NCBI GenBank assembly: GCA_945866095.1
Contig: CAMBGA010000004.1
Span: forward strand, 1 to 54,893
Reading direction: 5' to 3'
From: Spirosoma fluviale
GTDB taxonomy: Bacteria; Bacteroidota; Bacteroidia; Cytophagales; Spirosomataceae
DNA length: 54,893 nucleotides
The notes below the pieces were generated by a model that saw nothing but the letters and a program-made list of their open reading frames with translations, was not told where the DNA came from and did not search any database. The position numbers and the translations under genes were made by a program. Below, piece after piece: positions 54,641 to 54,893 of the stretch (position 1 is the first letter of the stretch; every line of letters starts with the position of its first letter).

Positions 54641-54682
54641 CGTTTAAAAACATCCCCTATTACATCCATTCATAGATTTTTG

Positions 54683-54702
54683 TGGTTCAAGCCCAGTAGA
54701 GG
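54683..54702 (+). repeat. Partial copy of the tRNA-Asn 3' end (candidate att-site scar)
   Basis: These 20 bases match 54583-54602 of the tRNA gene in 18 positions and lie exactly 100 bp downstream. tRNA 3' ends are common targets of tyrosine integrases, which leave such copies. The rest of the tail (54641-54893) shows no supported gene; a spaced direct repeat TGTGCCAAGA lies at 54757-54777. Confidence 0.5.
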
Positions 54703-54893
54703 ATTTGGTGGTTTTAAGTCCTTTTTCCAAGAGGATTATATCTAATATTTTCGTTTTGTGCCAAGAATGTGCCAAGAGCTTGGTTTTAATCAACGTGATT
54801 TCGTCTTTTTAATGAGAGAAGTCATTCTGTAAATTGGAGGAAGTTTATGACCTCATTTTTATTTTTTATGGATAAGCCAGCAAATTTTTAAAA

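Noticed and set aside
54560-54745. 61-residue frame across tRNA-Asn
   Set aside because: It begins inside the tRNA gene and runs over its terminator, so it is a chance frame.
54847-54891. 14-codon frame MTSFLFFMDKPANF preceded by a GGAGGA-like sequence
   Set aside because: Very short, at the window edge, with no homology seen; Shine-Dalgarno sequences are uncommon in this phylum, so the match may be chance.

Overview
This window is from a Bacteroidota chromosome, most likely a freshwater Cytophagales bacterium of the Aquirufa/Spirosomataceae type. The genus is inference only. The clues are moderate-to-low GC, Bacteroidota -7 promoter boxes (TAnnTTTG) before many genes, very few Shine-Dalgarno sequences, and Bacteroidota-typical families: PD40/OmpA proteins, a UpxY-type NusG paralogue, Wzi, DUF1684, a malic enzyme with a phosphotransacetylase domain, and Asp-type HemB. 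No phage, IS, CRISPR array or defence system is visible. The content is dense core genome with many 1-17 base gene overlaps.

Layout. 1-310: tRNA-Leu(TAA), its terminator and an unexplained perfect hairpin. 0.3-7.5 kb: a glycosyltransferase convergent with a leftward four-gene operon (GH3 glycosidase/beta-lactamase fusion, TIGR01777 oxidoreductase, LOG-family protein, PD40-OmpA lipoprotein-like protein). 7.7-12.6 kb: tpiA, nfu, rplU-rpmA, hemB-purM and a small XRE regulator. 12.8-20.4 kb: a leftward operon beginning with a very large unknown secreted protein whose 5' end is out of frame at a homopolymer, followed by an acyltransferase, recO and an M61 peptidase. 20.4-31.4 kb: kdsC and a gamma carbonic anhydrase; maeB-DUF1684-glycosyltransferase; DUF4442; a possible 28-aa membrane peptide; a DinB-like protein; an acyltransferase; and a DEAD helicase-TPR-GH3 ligase operon. 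31.5-36 kb: a ClC channel (fluoride-type features), an M14 peptidase and a NeuD-like acyltransferase, then an exonuclease and lipB. 36-41.3 kb: yraN, ybeY, mnmG, a methyltransferase and an Ig-like lipoprotein.

The most important element is at 41298-41579, a short intergenic region with six perfect DnaA boxes, several near-perfect ones and an AT-rich flank. This is almost certainly the chromosomal replication origin, oriC. Three ParB-binding parS sites lie 4.4-6 kb away (35269, 35308, 36896), one of them inside the lipB coding sequence. Together they mark the origin/segregation domain. Gene orientation agrees: genes right of oriC run almost all rightward, and most genes left of it run leftward. 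dnaA itself is not in the window.

Right of oriC: a TPR protein, an acyl-CoA ligase, then a compact exopolysaccharide set (gmd, a UDP-sugar dehydrogenase, a UpxY-type antiterminator, Wzi), an SpmA/SpmB-type membrane protein, a VanX-like dipeptidase, and a TolC/periplasmic-adaptor pair separated by a 15-copy 7-bp tandem repeat. The window ends with tRNA-Asn(GTT), whose 3' end is partly duplicated exactly 100 bp downstream, as expected of an old integration scar.
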